A DNA stretch of 64,000 bases from Salvator merianae. Its lineage: Eukaryota > Chordata > Lepidosauria > Squamata > Teiidae. The notes beneath the pieces were generated by a model. It ran no database searches. It was not told the origin of the DNA and saw nothing but the letters and a program-made list of their open reading frames with translations. This document shows positions 11,361 through 20,607 of the stretch, piece after piece (position 1 is the stretch's first letter; each line of letters starts with the position of its first letter). Made by a program: the position numbers and the translations under genes. The stretch is taken from positions 16,971,444 to 17,035,443 of the forward strand of contig QVOM02000034.1 in NCBI GenBank assembly GCA_003586115.2, written 5' to 3'.

Positions 11361-11565
11361 TCCAGGTATTTTGCCAGTGTAAAATACCTGGAAGTGGGCA
11401 CGTGTGACCACCGTGCATGCATGGCTGCCTTTTCAGCCCCTGCACATATGTAGTGGATATGCAAATCCGGGTGTTTTGCCAGTGCAAAATACACAAATAT
11501 GTGGGATGCTACCACCATGCATTCACAGCCATCTTTTTCAGCCTCTCACATGCACATTGGTCAGA
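11361..11565 (+). repeat. Two tandem units of about 105 bp
   Basis: TCCAGGTATTTTGCCAGTGT at 11361 recurs as TCCGGGTGTTTTGCCAGTGC at 11466, and the following blocks (GACCACCGTGCATGC / TACCACCATGCATTC, TTTTCAGCCCCTGCACAT / TTTTCAGCCTCTCACATG) keep the same spacing. This is an internal tandem duplication of the inserted element. Confidence 0.8.
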
Positions 11566-11604
11566 GCAACGATGGCAGCTCTGGCTACAAGGTAAGTAAT
11601 GTCA

Positions 11605-11650
11605 CTATTTTGGGAAAACCCGCCATCAGAGTTGGGTTTTCCCAAAATAG
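11605..11650. repeat. Perfect 17-bp inverted repeat, 12-nt loop
   Basis: CTATTTTGGGAAAACCC (11605-11621) and GGGTTTTCCCAAAATAG (11634-11650) are exact complements. It lies inside the composite insertion. Such a hairpin can be a transposon foldback or an RNA stem if transcribed. Confidence 0.9.
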
Positions 11651-11662
11651 GCTATCTTGCAT

Positions 11663-11764
11663 TTTAGGTGGGATATAGTATAGCTATGGTGGGGTTGCCA
11701 CTGATATGTGTGGCAGTCCCACCATAGTGAAATCATAATGGTACTATATCCCCCCCATCTAAAC
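11663..11764. repeat. Foldback inverted repeat
   Basis: TTTAGGTGGGATATAGTA on the left pairs with TACTATATCCCCCCCATCTAAA on the right, with a second inner pair (CTATGGTGGG / CCCACCATAG). The outer arms are near the right edge of the composite insertion and may be a nested miniature element. Confidence 0.7.
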
Positions 11765-12795
11765 AGGCTGTAACTTATTTAGCATAGTAAAAACTGAAAG
11801 AGATTGCAAAGAGCTCCAGAAGGATCTCTTGATATTGGGTGAGTGGGCCACAAAGTGGCAAATGCACTTCAATCTTAGTACGTGGAAAGTAATGCACATT
11901 AGGGCAAAAATCTCCAATTATACCAATAAACTGATCAGGGTTGAACTTTCTATGACAGACCAGGAAAGGAATATTGGGGTTCTGGTGGACAGCTCAATGA
12001 AGGCGTCAATGCAGTATGCAGCAGCAGTTAAAAAACAAATTCAATGCTAGGGGTAATTAGGAAGGGATTAGTCACCAGGTGTCATTGTGCTTCTTTATAA
12101 ATCTATGGTGAGGCCACATTTGGAATATTGTGTGCAATTCTAATCACCATACCTCAGAAAGGATATTGTGGAACTAAAAGTGCAGAAAAGGGCAACCTGA
12201 ATAATCAAGGGGCTGGAACATCTCCCTAGCAAAATCAGGCTGCAACGTCTAGGCCTCTTCAGCCTTGAAAGATGGCATTTAAGAGGCTTGACTGAGGTTT
12301 ATAAAATTGTGCATAGAAAAAGTATACATAGAAAAATTAATTTCTGTATCACACAACACTAGAATCAGGGGATACTCAGTTAGGGCTGACAAGAGGAAGT
12401 ATTTTTTTTCACCCAGAGGGCTGATGGTCTATGGAATTTACTACCAGAAGAGACAGTGACAGCACCCAGCCTGAATAGATTTAAGTACGGATTGGACAGA
12501 TTCATGAAACACAGGTGGTCAATGGCTACTAGAATAGATGCCTAGGTACTGCCTCTAGGTTGGGGAGACAGGCAGGATGTCTGTAAAGGCCATTTGCAGG
12601 GAGTTGAGAGCAGGTAACGATATGGATGATGACTTTTATTTATAATGCCTTTTTCACCAAAGGATGGGACAACAAATATATACAAAAAACAAAAACAAAA
12701 AACACTATATACATAGCAATTCCCTCCATCTTCTGCTTAGGAATGCCCAGTAGCAATCAATGGGCCACTGTGTGAGACAGGATGCTGGATTTAGA

Positions 12796-13379
12796 TGTGT
12801 TCTGGCCTCCCCTCTGACAGCTGTCAACTTCATGGAAAAGTACGTGGACACCACCCTGAAAATCCACGTCTTTACCACTTCTTTTATGACATGCGGAAAG
12901 ACACTTATTTTAAGCAGCAGAACTTCCTTCTGCAAACACATGCATAGCATTGCAATACTGGTATCATGGTCTTATCACTTTATTATTACCCATTCAGAAA
13001 CTGAAATGCATGCTAATAAATCAGCAGTGGAGGAAAAATGGTTCTGAAACAGATCTGTACAGTTGTTAGGCATGCACATTATTCTAATGCTGTTGGTCTG
13101 TACACATCCTCTCTTTAAAAAAAAAGAGAAAAAAAGCTAATTTGATCAGGGTGGACCTCCCAGAAACTGCTGCAATCTGATGATCTTCAATGCATCTTCT
13201 TGAAATACAGCATACCTTTGACAAGGCCAATGCAGTGAGTTGTAATTGGATGCAAAATGCACTTCCCAAGAAATGTTTACTTCCTGTAACACTAGGATAA
13301 CTACTAATGAACAAATGGCTCTTGGGAGACCTGGTTTGTAACCTAATATCTTAAAATTCTTATCAGATTCAGAGTGATT
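12796..13379. other. Unassigned non-coding DNA
   Basis: No named repeat or gene. A plus-strand frame from 12760 to 13047 begins within the CR1 tail and has no motif. Confidence 0.4.
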
Positions 13380-13385
13380 TCTTTT

Positions 13386-13437
<52 letters not shown>

Positions 13438-13439
13438 TC
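13380..13439 (+). repeat. (CTTT)n microsatellite
   Basis: Pure tetranucleotide array of about fourteen units, followed at once by a purine-rich GAGAGAGAGGAAAG stretch. Open frames spanning it on both strands are artefacts of the repeat. Confidence 0.95.
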
Positions 13440-14019
13440 AAACAACTAGAGAGAGAGAGGAAAGAGAGAGGAAGAAAATATAGTAGTGAGGAAACTAATC
13501 CCGGCATCTTGTTCATATGCCCCTATTCTTTCGAAAGCATTTTTAGCATACGGGGGAAGGCAGTCATGGTGAGCCTAAAGGAAAGGCTGAATGTATCATG
13601 TGACATATGTGATGCTCTGCAGATCTTTCTTCCAACGAACAACTTGTGGACAGGACTGACAGCAGGGATTAATTCAAGCAATGGCAATAAACAATAGTTG
13701 AAGTGAGGTTGAGGCCTGACACCTGGACATGATGTTACCATGAAGCAAAAGAGCTCATGTCACTCTGTGAAATTCACACACGGCACTGTCTTTTCTTGAC
13801 TCTCTTCTTTAGTCACAAAGAGTAAGCACCAAGAAGGCCTTTTAAAAACAGATTTTGTGTAATAGATTTGAGAGAGAGAGAAAATAATAAGGCAAGGATC
13901 CAAAGAAGCAGATATTCACTAAGGAGAATAACTACTATTGAGTTAACCTGGCTTTTGGTTGAGAGGCTGAGGAAGCGAAAGGGGGGCATTGCATGTTTTT
14001 TGTTTCAGTCTGTATACTA
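13440..14019. other. Unassigned non-coding DNA
   Basis: No gene or named repeat recognised. A short (GA)n run lies at 13868-13880. Confidence 0.4.
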
Positions 14020-14120
14020 TTTCTTTATTTATATTTCTATCCTGCCCTAAGCTCTCAGGGTAAGTCACAATAAAATCGTTATAAAAACTGATAAAACAGA
14101 TAGGCTAAAATAGTGACAAT
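14020..14120 (-). repeat. L2-like LINE 3' end
   Basis: Plus strand reads TTTATTTATATTTCTATCCTG then AAGCTCTCAGGGTAAGTCAC, the complement of the usual L2-like 3' tail (compare 36480-36560 and 43316-43400). Only the tail is present. Confidence 0.6.
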
Positions 14121-14598
14121 GTCTGCATGGGGTGGATCTTGCTGTCTTTCCTAGAGGACTTGCTACACCCTACTTGCAACTAGCTCTGGGTACCCAAATC
14201 GAGGAGGGCTTCTGTATTTTGAAAGCAAACCTTAATGACTTATAGCAGATATGAATCTCCTATGCCCAAATTTAATTTGTGGCAGGATTCTGAATTTCAG
14301 TTTTGCTCACACAGGAGGAGCAAGTGATATCATTCAACCAAGGACTCTTCACTGCAAAACTTCTTAGCATCAAAGAAGAAATAGCAACATTCTCTTGGTG
14401 TAAGAATATGCCAGCTTTCTGAGTTACACAGAAGTCTTCATTAGGAAGCCATGCCTTTAGATTGTGGATTAAGAAAAAATAAGTAACATTCCCTGTTAGG
14501 GAAGGGCTACATCTTTACAATATAGATGGATTTGAATAATCCCTGGGTATAAACTAGTAATTCTAAAAAAAACCATTAGTACAGAAATTGACTCCTTG
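14121..14598. other. Unassigned non-coding DNA
   Basis: No reading frame or repeat recognised. Confidence 0.4.
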
Positions 14599-14651
14599 GG
14601 CCTGTCTGCACTTTAGTGCTAGTGAGCATGGAGACCATCTCTAGCACAGTG

Positions 14652-14829
14652 GCCCTTTCTGCACTTGACCTCATTCCAGATTATATCTTGGAACAGGGAT
14701 CTGCCAGCAGCATGCTACTATGAACTATGGCAGGCCCCACTTGGGGTCTGCTATAATCAGCACTAGTGTGTGGATTGCAGGTCCCTATTCTGGGATATAA
14801 TCCAGAATAAAGCCAAGTGCAGAAAGGGC
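14652..14829. mobile_element. Small TIR element, perfect 5-bp TSD CAGTG
   Basis: 178 bp. Starts GCCCTTTCTGCACTTGACC and ends AAGTGCAGAAAGGGC, perfectly complementary over 15 bp and imperfectly over about 35. CAGTG lies at 14647-14651 and 14830-14834. The related host copy at 16403 reads TAGCACAGTGCATCCAT through the site with a single CAGTG, giving an in-window empty site. It belongs to the same short subfamily as 20500-20607 and 21387-21540. Confidence 0.9.
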
Positions 14830-14880
14830 CAGTGTGTCCACATTTTGTGGAGCCTCGAGCAGATGCTCCCCATTGCTATT

Positions 14881-14912
14881 AGCTGTGGACAACAAAATTG
14901 TTGTCCACAGCT
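14881..14912. repeat. 32-bp near-perfect palindrome
   Basis: Fifteen-base arms (AGCTGTGGACAACAA and its complement) separated by two bases. Located in the middle of the older TIR element. A weaker version, TGGACAAC...GTTGTCCA, is at 17031-17052 in another family member. Confidence 0.9.
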
Positions 14913-15160
14913 GGACTGGGAGCAGCTGGACTGCTCCCGGTACACAGCGTTTGCACTTACTTCTGGGTGCAAATGCTGCAGGCCACAGCATGGCTGCAAC
15001 TGCACAGTCACACACTGCGTCCCCATTCATCATGGCAGTGGCTAGATGTTTCTGCAGCTGCTGACATGGCAGGTGGCCAGCATTCACACTGCAAGTGCTG
15101 GCAGCCCATGTCTGGGCTGTTCTGGCCCTCACAGTAGAGATGGCCAGCACCTATGGTTCC

Positions 15161-15193
15161 ACCTTAGAATGGGATAATATCCCATTCTAAGGT
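15161..15193. repeat. 33-bp palindrome next to an element end
   Basis: Sixteen-base perfect arms (ACCTTAGAATGGGATA and its complement) around one central base. The same subterminal position is palindromic in the elements at 17274 (CTTAGAACAGGATA arms), 26567 (near 26930-26970) and 16403 (near 16680-16715). Confidence 0.9.
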
Positions 15194-15318
15194 GGACACT
15201 TGAGTAGTTTTCTAAGTGCAAGGAAATGTTTTCAAGCTCTTCCATAAGTGCAGAATTTTCTGTGTCTATCAAACCAGTTTTAGAATAACTAGCTGGATGA
15301 ACTATGACCATGACTGCA

Positions 15319-15320
15319 TA

Positions 15321-15392
<72 letters not shown>

Positions 15393-15406
15393 GAGAGAGA
15401 GAGAGA
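15319..15406 (+). repeat. (CA)n(GA)n compound microsatellite
   Basis: A short CA run passes directly into a long GA run with a few GGGA interruptions. Open frames over it are pure repeat (Arg-Glu) and are not genes. Confidence 0.95.
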
Positions 15407-15517
15407 TTTCTTTAACAAAGACAGCTTGGATAAAATACTTTTGGGACAGGTTCAGATTTACTGGACTAGAATTGTCTAAGCAGACAGTTCTAGACCAACT
15501 GAGATTAGGGTAGGTTG

Positions 15518-15892
15518 GGACCATTCACATACTTCGTACTGGATCACCTCTTATCTGTGCCAGCAGCACAACCAATGCAAATGGTCTGCCCGGATCGCCA
15601 CTGCAAAGTCTGAACCAGCATCCGGAGCAGATTCGGACTTTGCAAGGGAGATGGATGCCGCAAAAGACTATGCAGCTGTAATCAGGCAGCCCATATTCCC
15701 TGGAAGAGAACACGTATCTGGAAGAGTGTGAAAACACCATCCCTGGACTGTTCCCCAAGCCACTGGAATGCCTGTGCACAACGTTTAAGTTGTTCACAGA
15801 AGGAGCAGCCCAGGAAGGACTGGGACAACTTCCGGGCATGTGGTGTTCTAGCTGTCGGCTGGAATGGTTCCTAAGGTAAGAGCAAAAAGGCC
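15518..15892. mobile_element. TIR element, inverted relative to the copy at 16937
   Basis: Starts GGACCATTCACAT and ends GAGCAAAAAGGCC. Read in complement it matches 16937-17273 block by block (TTGCACTTACCTTAGGAACC, GGACTGTT, TCAGACTTTGCA, AGATTCGGACTTTGCA-like segments). Flanks GGTTG and CTTAA share only TT, so the target duplication is not secure. Confidence 0.7.
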
Positions 15893-16402
15893 CTTAATCT
15901 CTTTTACCTCTCTTAGCACATTCATTCTAAATGAAGTCTTTAGCCAAAAGCATCTCAGATACTCAAACAATGATATGTAAGGCTGATCTGTGTAGAGAAG
16001 CCATCAGTAAAGAGTGTCAGGGAAATAAAACAAATCATACTCTAAGCATAAATAACATTCCAGCAGGGGCCCTGGGGAAGGGTGAAGAGGAATATACAAA
16101 TACACATGAAGCACGCATACTTCCCTACTGAATGTAATCAGGGTTACCCACGAACACAAGGCTGCAAACAACTTACGGAGGGGAGAGAAGACAACTGACT
16201 GAATGAGGCCCCGTGTAGAAACTGTGGGTTGTATAGATTTGCATTATGTTGTAAGGGAATGATCGTTCCAATTGGATTGGATTGGAACCAGAAGATGTTA
16301 CTTGCACTTAGTAGCACTGAAATAAATGGGGATTGCAGTATGTCATGATAAAAGTCAGCCCTAGATTTCAGTAGAACTCATATTTGGCTGGTGTAGTTTC
16401 AG
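15893..16402. other. Unassigned non-coding DNA
   Basis: No named feature. Contains a tandem GATTGGATTGGA at about 16275-16285. Confidence 0.4.
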
Positions 16403-16732
16403 GGCTTATTCACACTTTAGAGCTAGTGAGTGATTGGGCACTCACTAGCACAGTGCATCCATATCTCGTAGAGGCCCAAGCGATCAGGAGCGTCTTCAGA
16501 TGCTCCCAATCGCTGCTAGTTGTAGACAACAAAACTGCTGTGGGGTGCTAGCTGTGGATGTTTCTGTGAACACTGTCATGGCAGGTGGTTAGGCATTCGC
16601 ACTGCAAATGGTGAAAGTTCATTTCCAGGTTGTACCAGCCTTCACAGTGCGGATGGCTGCCACATCACGTGGACTGTTCCACCTTGGAATGGTGGGATTA
16701 GTCAATTCCAAGGTGAAAAGTGTGAAAAGGCC
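16403..16732. mobile_element. TIR element, TSD TTCAG/CTCAA
   Basis: Starts GGCTTATTCACACTTTAG and ends AAAGTGTGAAAAGGCC. Flanks TTCAG (16398-16402) and CTCAA (16733-16737) share the core TCA and are compatible with an ancestral CTCAG. It supplies the empty site for the insertion at 14652. A subterminal CACCTTGGAAT/ATTCCAAGGTG hairpin precedes the right end. Confidence 0.75.
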
Positions 16733-16936
16733 CTCAAAGATACTCTCTGTGCTTAACATGAGGGGCTTCATATGCACACAAATAAAATAGAATTTCCAAT
16801 ATGGCATGGTGAACAAATACACGTTCTGTGTACTCTGGAATTTTGTCAGAGAATTATTCTGCCCATGCAATAGAGGTATGCAGATGAAACAAAGTGCTTA
16901 TTGCTTAATGCCTGGCACAAGCCTACAATATCCTAG
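16733..16936. other. Unassigned spacer between TIR elements
   Basis: Nothing recognised. Confidence 0.4.
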
Positions 16937-17273
16937 GGCGTTTTTGCACTTACCTTAGGGAACATTTGCACCTGATGCCACTGCAGCTGTCTGGAAGTTG
17001 TCAGAGCCTTCCCTGGGCCATTCCTGCTATGGACAACTTAAATGTTGTCCACAGGAATTCCAGCAGTCCAAGAAACAGTCCAGGGATGGCATCTTCACAC
17101 TCTTCCAGATGCTGTAAAGTGTCAGGGTGTCATTTGCAGCACCTGCCTTCCCTGCAAAGTTCAAATCTGCTCCGGATGCTGGTTCAGACTTTGCAATGGC
17201 AATCCGGGTGGGCCATTCGCATTTGTTGCACTGCTGAAATAGAACAGAGGTGTTCCAGCATGCAGAATATGAG
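16937..17273. mobile_element. TIR element abutting the next one
   Basis: Starts GGCGTTTTTGCACTTACCTT, with CCTAG outside. It is the direct-orientation counterpart of 15518-15892. Its right end runs straight into the left end of the next element at 17274 with no spacer, so either the neighbour landed in this element's terminus or the two are a fused unit. Confidence 0.65.
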
Positions 17274-17739
17274 GGCATTTTCGCACTTGGTGCCTTAGAA
17301 CAGGATAACTATCCTGTTCTAAGCTGGGATTGGACTCCATAGTGCAGACACCATCCACACTGCAGGGCCCTAGAATGGAACACCAGAGGGATACCAGCAT
17401 TCACACTGCGAATGCTGATGTCCTGTTCCTGATCCACCCCATGACAGCAGCTGGGAAGAGTCCAGCTGCTGACATGACGACCGGCAGCACTGTGCAATCG
17501 CACAGGCATAGCCACAGCATGCCATGCAGCTGTGCATTCACACCCAGAAGTGGGTGCAAATGCACTTTATCAGGAGCAGGCTAGCTTCTCCCGGTCAAGT
17601 TGTGGAGCACAATTCAGTGCTCCACAGTTAGCCACGATCGGGAACACTGGAGTCTACTCCTGATCACACAGGCTGCTGCGCAGTGTGGACGCACTTGCCT
17701 AGTGAGAGTGCAGACACTCACCAGGCAGCAAAAAAGCCC
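17274..17739. mobile_element. TIR element with subterminal palindrome
   Basis: Starts GGCATTTTCGCACTTGG and ends GCAGCAAAAAAGCCCC. The body matches 52036-52465 in the same orientation (ATTCACACTGCGAATGCTG, TTCACACCCAGAAGTGGG, GGAGCACAATTCAGTGCTCC). Palindromes: 17294-17323 (14-base arms) and about 17605-17630 (10-base arms). Flanks ATGAG and CCAAA do not match. Confidence 0.7.
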
Positions 17740-18132
17740 CAAATGGCCACAACCTACCTTAATCTTGTCTGCTTAGATAATTCTAGCCCGGTTAATGAAA
17801 ACCTGGCCCTACACTAGAAAACAACGCAGTGATGTTGGTCCACTAAGTGTATGCATAAACCAAGTTGTCTCCATCCAGTGAAAGAAGATGCAATGGTGAT
17901 CAGAATCCATTATGTTCAATGGAACTGAGTTTGTCACATCCACTGAAGCATACAATACTTGTAAAAGTAGGGGGAAGGGTAGTTGAGAAAACATCCTCCA
18001 CTCCATTTATATTTCAGCAATCATAGAAGGGGAGGGAGAGTTCCCCATAAGCATAGCAGCCTATTTGGAGTCTTCAAACTTACATTCAATGCTGTTAAAG
18101 CAGATTAGAAGTTATCTGCTCCTCCTGCCACT
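17740..18132. other. Unassigned non-coding DNA
   Basis: No repeat recognised. It lies directly downstream (minus-strand sense) of the immunoglobulin-like segment. I looked for further exons and saw none. Confidence 0.4.
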
Positions 18133-18330
18133 CTAAAAATGCAAAAGGGTTTGGCTGAACACTTCAAAGGGGTTCAGAACAACAGAAGCTGTCCGTCCAT
18201 TGTTATCCTCATTTAATCGCATGTATTCTCCTGAATCCTTTGGGGTGAGGCCTATATAGGTCAAGATTCCATTGACACAGATGTTCATCTTTTTCCTCCC
18301 CCTAGTCCCATCAAAAAAGAAAAGAGAAAG
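18133..18330 (-). pseudogene. Immunoglobulin-fold coding fragment, possibly myomesin-like
   Basis: The minus-strand frame contains VNGILTYIGLTPKDSGEY, then EDNNGRTASVVLNPFEVF and a stop. L-x-P-K-D-S-G-x-Y is the F-strand signature of I-set immunoglobulin domains, and the D-N-G-x-T and L-x-x-F-E-x-F pattern after it resembles the end of myomesin-type Ig domains of the muscle M-band. The cysteine expected two residues after the Tyr is absent (Met-Arg instead), as in some myomesin domains. Upstream on the minus strand, a pyrimidine run and ...GACTAG resemble a splice acceptor (about 18305-18335). There is no matching donor, the frame ends in TAG, and no sister exons are visible, so this is a lone exon, a pseudogene fragment or coincidence. 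Confidence 0.3.
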
Positions 18331-18363
18331 TGGGTTAGGGTGAACAGCAGCCTGTCCCAGCAA

Positions 18364-18925
18364 TCATGTCCAGGAAATGCTACTGTGGAGGGCCTGCGGG
18401 TGTGGGCCACTTCAGGCTAAAGAAAAGAGAATGAGACAAATGCTGCCTGAGGCTGTTAGCAGTGGATTTTGCCTCACACAATATTCTGAGGCAAATGGTG
18501 AAGGCCCTGAGGGAGTAAAAAACTGGAGGTGGGACTCAACCGTTTCATTCGGGACCTAAATTGTTTCCTCATTTTAGGACCAACAAAAATATACCAGCAC
18601 ACCCCAAAAAGGCATAAAATTGCTAGCTCATGCAATTGAAACAGAGACAAAATATAGCATGTTGAATGAAGTGTGTGCTTGCTAAAGCTGCTACCCTGTG
18701 GCCTCTACTGGATGGTCAGTTTGGGAATATCTGTTTGCTGTTTCTTCTGATGGTTGAAGCCAAGTCTCCAGTCCACAGTATGGGAGGTGTCTAGGGTTGG
18801 GCACCTCTGTGGAAGTATCTCCCTGCTGTGTCACTGGGCACTTCATCATACCCATTTCAGCACATGTGGGTTTGTTGGCAAAATGGTAGACAGGCCACTG
18901 TCCACTCTTACTGTATTATGAATAT
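18364..18925. other. Unassigned non-coding DNA
   Basis: No gene or named repeat. It precedes the inverted repeat at 18926. Confidence 0.4.
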
Positions 18926-18990
18926 ATTTTATGATGGTAATAATGATGGACTTTGCAACCAATGCATCATCATTATTACCATCATAAAAT
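18926..18990. repeat. Perfect 23-bp inverted repeat, 19-nt loop
   Basis: Arms at 18926-18948 and 18968-18990 are exact complements (the left arm begins ATTTTATGATGG). No TIR-element terminus or protein frame is linked to it. A stem of this length could fold in a transcript or mark a foldback element. Confidence 0.9.
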
Positions 18991-19079
18991 ACATTAATAA
19001 TACTGTAATAATGGAACCAAAGCATCTGATTGTCTGAATGTTACAACTATACATCTGTAAGTAATGATACCTAAATGTG

Positions 19080-19205
19080 TGGGTTAGTGGTGAAGATGTC
19101 CTCAAGTCAGCTTTGACTTCTGATAACTACTTGGAAATATCTGTGCAGATTAACTAGCAACAATAACAGAAGTAGTTTGCCAGTATTTTCTTCCAGGGAG
19201 ATGAT
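19080..19205 (-). repeat. SINE body fragment
   Basis: On the minus strand it reads TGGCAAACTACTTCTG, then GTCAAAGCTGACTTGAGGAC, matching the SINE copy at 40915-40995 (GCAAACCACTT, CAAGCTCAAGTTGAGGAC). The tRNA-like head is missing. Confidence 0.55.
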
Positions 19206-20494
19206 GGATAAACAGATGCTGTATGCGTATAAAGAGCAATTTTTGATATTCAAAAACATTGTAATGTATATTACTAACAGAGGCAAAACCAGGCATTCTA
19301 GATCATTGTTTGGTTTATAAATGATCTAGACAGTATTTGCAGATGGTTTAGAGGGTTTTCTCTATTCTAGATTATCAGCAGTTTCTATGAAAGAAAGTTT
19401 CTACAAAACTTCAATCTGCCAACTTCTTTCTCTCTCTTAGTCTCTAGGATGCTACTGGACCCACTTACTTACTGATCCAGACTAACATGGCTACATTTTT
19501 GAATTCTACCACCATAGAGAAGAGTAGCCAAGCTAAGGGTTTTTTGGGAATGACAGTATCAGTTTCCAATATGTGCTGAAGATTAAATAAATTTGGCTAC
19601 ATCTGAAATGCAGGTTAAACATTTTTGGAACAAACAAAAAACATTCCACTTATCTAGCTGCAATCTGACAGTGTTTTACAGGAAGACTTGAACAAAAGGT
19701 CCTCTATAACATGCATTCTGGCATTTTTCCTTAACCATAAAAAAGGGAAAAAAACTCTTCAATTCTTCTTTTGTTACCTTGGCTCTTTTGTATTTGCCAG
19801 AGCAACCAATAACCCATGACTCACACTCGCCCTGCCTGGATATACATCATCTTTCAGCAAAGGAGAAGAAAAACAACAGCAAAAAGCTGTAACCACTGTA
19901 TCATCAAGTGAGAAAATGGAAGGATTTCCTTTTCTTTCATACCTTTGAGACTCCCTTATTCCTCCTGAGGCAAGAAAATATACTGAGCTTACAATACAAA
20001 AACGGCCACTCCCTCTGCATTCCTTCAGAGTACCAAAGCCACTGTTAGACCGAAGGAAAACAGCCTATAGAGATTCATGTGGTCTCTCAGCATGAAATAA
20101 AGACTTCAGAAATGCATGTTCGCTGCCTGCTTTTTCACACATTTCACACATGGTGATCATGTGTATATCTTTGCATGGGGCACAATTTCCATTGGGTTGA
20201 GATTAGTTTTTTCCAGGGGACTAGAAACTTGGGCGGCAGGTATGTCCAGTTTCACTGGATGCTATGATTTATTTTTGTTTGGGGCTCATTCTTCATCGTA
20301 TGGAGGTGCACTGTGCTCTACACCAGGGACCCCATCCATTTTAGCTATGATCTTGCTTCACATTATCTGAAATATTTTGTTGCTCAGGAAGCTGCCCAGG
20401 TCAAGACCAAGACTCAAAAGAAGCAAGCAACACCTACAAAGCTGATTTTCAATAGTTTGAACTTAGGTAGGAGTCTGAATGGGCATATAGGTCT
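19206..20494. other. Unassigned DNA with one dispersed-repeat tail
   Basis: 19420-19502 reads TTAGTCTCTAGGATGCTACT and CCAGACTAACATGGCTAC, which repeats 25235-25300, the downstream part of the element with the hammerhead-like motif. The upstream ribozyme-like part is absent here. The rest shows nothing recognisable. Confidence 0.5.
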
Positions 20495-20499
20495 CTAGG

Positions 20500-20607
20500 A
20501 CCCTTTCTGCACTGGACCTATTCAAGATTATATTCCAGAAAAGGAGCCTGTCATCTGCATGCTGGTGCAGACTATGGCAGGCTCATAAGGCCCAGTGCAG
20601 AAAGGAC
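20500..20607. mobile_element. 108-bp TIR element, perfect 5-bp TSD CTAGG
   Basis: Starts ACCCTTTCTGCACTGG and ends CCAGTGCAGAAAGGAC, complementary over at least 14 bp apart from the outermost bases. CTAGG lies at 20495-20499 and 20608-20612. The interior (AGATTATATTCCAGAA, GCAGACTATGGCAGGC) matches 14652-14829 and 21387-21540. It is the shortest complete member seen. Confidence 0.9.

Larger units (their letters stand above)
11346..11774. mobile_element. Composite insertion within CR1
   Basis: CR1 homology stops near TATTTAG (11343-11349) and resumes at TATTTAG (11775-11781). The repeated heptamer may be a target duplication (ATATTTAG against TTATTTAG over 8 bp). The insert holds two 105-bp tandem units, a perfect 17-bp hairpin and an outer foldback pair. 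It does not show the GGCCTTT-type terminus, so it is probably a different element class from its neighbour. Confidence 0.55.
10621..12795 (+). repeat. CR1-like LINE, broken by at least two insertions
   Basis: Pieces in correct order: 10621-10638, 11099 to about 11345, about 11775-12616 and about 12726-12795. Translation of 11140-11230 gives VVINGQYSEWREVKSG, and 11829-12050 gives WATKWQMHFN and GVLVDSSMKASMQYAAAVKK, typical of CR1 reverse transcriptase and the segment after it. The end matches the copy at 45360-45560. The minus-strand CR1 copy at 63.5 kb is uninterrupted at the first break. Frames are decayed by frameshifts and stops. Confidence 0.85.
14599..15197. mobile_element. TIR element carrying a nested TIR element
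   Basis: Starts GGCCTGTCTGCACTTTAG with CCTTG outside it. The body matches, in blocks, the elements at 16403-16732 and 52036-52465 (CTAGTGAGCA, AGATGCTCCC, GGCAGGTGGCCAGCATTC, TTCCACCTTAGAATGG). The right terminus is lost just after a hairpin at 15161-15193, so the end is approximate. It contains a younger element (14652-14829) and two long palindromes. Confidence 0.7.

Noticed and set aside
13146..13697. Open frames through the (CTTT)n array
   Set aside because: Produced by the tetranucleotide repeat itself.
14645..14651. CACAGTG heptamer beside a 5-bp target duplication, suggesting a RAG or Transib link
   Set aside because: The heptamer belongs to the target (also present in the uninterrupted paralog at 16403) and is absent next to the other insertions.
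15129..15524. Open frames of 69-131 codons over the CA/GA microsatellite
   Set aside because: Most of the translation is simple repeat (Ser-Leu or Arg-Glu). The repeat has no stops by nature.
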